A stretch of 64,000 nucleotides of DNA, from contig WFXC01000036.1 of NCBI GenBank assembly GCA_015490805.1, forward strand, positions 17,029 through 81,028, written 5' to 3'. The DNA comes from Candidatus Kapaibacterium sp. (GTDB taxonomy: Bacteria; Bacteroidota; Ignavibacteria; Kapaibacteriales; WFXC01). A model generated the notes under the pieces. The model did not search any database, was not told the origin of the DNA, and saw nothing but the letters and a program-made list of their open reading frames with translations. Made by a program: the position numbers and the translations under genes. This document shows positions 62,897 to 64,000 of this stretch, in pieces; within the stretch, counting starts at the first letter, position 1, and each line of letters starts with the position of its first letter.

Positions 62897-64000
62897 ATGA
62901 TGCGAGAGGAGGTGAGGATAGCGGTCATTGCGGGGATGTTGTGCATGATGTCGATGGCTATGGCGCAGGTCTGCGACCTGCGCCTGGCAAACGCCTACCT
63001 GGGTCGAGAATTCTATTTTGTCCTGGGGAACTTCCGGGGGAACATTGGATCTATCCACGACCTTTCGGAAATAGTTGTACTGGCACCTTATGGTGCAGAA
63101 GTTCGGCTGACAGTTCCAGGGGAAGGTTATCAACATATGCCAGTTCGGCTTCAGGCAGGGGAAGCATACATTTACTCAACGGGGCTGGGCAACATTCCGG
63201 ATTTTGTACTGCGCCCTGCTGACCAGGGGCGAAAGATCGATCGAGTGATCCGGATTGTTGCCACACAACCGGTGGCAGTGTGGGCGTTTGTATCGGGGGG
63301 CGGCGGAGTAGAACAAACCAGATATCAGGTGTATCCGACAGCAGTGTGGGGAGAACGATATCGATATGTGCTGCGGTACAATAACCACACGTGGAAATAT
63401 GATCCACCAATGACACAGATTCTGAACCCCAAGGGTGCAGTGATTATTGCCAGGGAAGATGGGACGAAGATAACCATTCGGTTACAGGGGCAGGGAGCAG
63501 GATGGATTCGGATTAATGGGCGGGATGAGTACGTGGAATTTCCCCGGGATCGAGGGAAGGTCTACACAGCGACGCTCAATGCGGGGGAAGGGTACGGGAT
63601 TTGTGTCACTGGATGGGTAGAAAGAAAAGGCGAAGATATTGACCTGACCGGGACAGAGATCATCGGATCAGCACCCATTGCTATAGTGCAATACCATCCA
63701 ACTGCACCGGTACCATATGACAGGAAGACTCATGGTGCAGCAACGGCAGAGATGTTTCCACCGGTAGGAGCGTGGGGCAAGCATTACGTGGTGCGATCGT
63801 TTCGCCCACGGGGCGATGACTTCCGGGTGATCGCTGCCGAGGATAGCACCTATTTTGAGGTGCGGTGGTGTGATGAGCAGACCGGACAGCTTCGAGGGCA
63901 GTGGTCGGGGTTTTTACGCCGGGCAGGGGATTATCAGGACTATGCCGTTACTGGCGATCAGATTGACTGGATTAGCGGATACGCTGTGTGGGAAGCGACC
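62897..64000 (+). CDS. secreted IgGFc-binding-like protein, 3' end beyond the window
   Basis: The frame is open from ATG 62897 to the window end (368 codons) without a stop. A signal peptide (VIAGMLCMMSMAMAQ) is followed by beta-rich sequence, with a repeated arrangement resembling the bacterial IgGFc-binding N-terminal domain: AVWGERYRYVLRYNNHTW and MFPPVGAWGKHYVVRSFRPRGDDFRVIAAED. Such proteins in Bacteroidota are large cell-surface or gliding-associated proteins, often with a sorting tail at the end, which would lie outside the window. G-rich codon use (GGG, CGG) differs a little from neighbouring genes. The ATG at 62900 is an alternative. Confidence 0.72.
   Translation, partial: MMREEVRIAVIAGMLCMMSMAMAQVCDLRLANAYLGREFYFVLGNFRGNIGSIHDLSEIVVLAPYGAEVRLTVPGEGYQHMPVRLQAGEAYIYSTGLGNIPDFVLRPADQGRKIDRVIRIVATQPVAVWAFVSGGGGVEQTRYQVYPTAVWGERYRYVLRYNNHTWKYDPPMTQILNPKGAVIIAREDGTKITIRLQGQGAGWIRINGRDEYVEFPRDRGKVYTATLNAGEGYGICVTGWVERKGEDIDLTGTEIIGSAPIAIVQYHPTAPVPYDRKTHGAATAEMFPPVGAWGKHYVVRSFRPRGDDFRVIAAEDSTYFEVRWCDEQTGQLRGQWSGFLRRAGDYQDYAVTGDQIDWISGYAVWEAT

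Overview
The window looks like a piece of a chromosome from a Gram-negative member of the Bacteroidota/Chlorobiota/Kapabacteria side of the FCB group. Support comes from three directions. Lipid A and heptose genes (lpxB, lpxK, two heptose-synthesis genes, a heptosyltransferase) show an LPS outer membrane. Two secreted proteins end in tails that resemble type IX secretion sorting domains. Three intergenic regions carry TTG-N19/20-TA(n)nTTTG promoters of the Bacteroidota type. A bacillithiol deacetylase, a fatty-acid 2-hydroxylase-like protein and a Tricorn-like protease fit this too. The assignment is inference; there is no rRNA gene, tRNA gene or CRISPR array in the window.

Layout. 1-3.2 kb (+): 3' part of a cell-wall amidase, a small unknown protein and an L-2-hydroxyglutarate oxidase. 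3.2-11.8 kb (mostly -): DsbA-like protein, DNA polymerase I, chemoreceptor-like protein, PEP carboxykinase and a TPR protein, with one cation transporter on +. 11.9-15.2 kb (+): heptose kinase and adenylyltransferase, an SDR and an ABC ATPase in overlapping order. 15.5-19.1 kb (-): oligopeptidase, XTP pyrophosphatase, class V aminotransferase. 19.1-22.5 kb: a repeat-rich segment with a secreted DUF1036-like protein, a C70-like cysteine protease, a methyltransferase and a thiamine-binding-like protein. 22.5-26 kb (+): lpxB, DUF374 acyltransferase, lpxK, class I amidotransferase.

26.2-31.5 kb (-) is a nearly complete shikimate operon (DAHP synthase, aroB, fused aroD-aroE, aroA, aroK; no aroC). 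31.7-38.0 kb (+): mgtE, Tricorn-like protease, a LexA-like repressor whose self-cleavage residues are replaced, and birA. 37.9-41.5 kb (-): fatty-acid hydroxylase, a lone nuoC, heptosyltransferase, rpiB, bshB1. 41.6-43.9 kb (+): thiamine pyrophosphokinase, esterase, 3-hydroxybutyryl-CoA dehydrogenase. 44-47.7 kb (-): ECF sigma factor, phosphoribosyltransferase plus alpha/beta hydrolase, and a CADD-like protein, separated by long gene-poor spacers.

48-62.4 kb (+): DUF1800/DUF1501 export pair, a coiled-coil membrane protein with a small partner, RidA, asnS, two secreted amidohydrolases, meaB, a secreted M23 peptidase, dtd, and a UPF0598-hotdog fusion. After a second copy of the dispersed repeat, a secreted IgGFc-binding-like protein runs off the right edge.

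The most notable observations are the LexA homologue without its protease dyad, the UPF0598-thioesterase fusion, the CADD-like putative p-aminobenzoate enzyme, amidohydrolase domains that have lost metal ligands, and families of short intergenic hairpins that keep their geometry while the stem sequences change.
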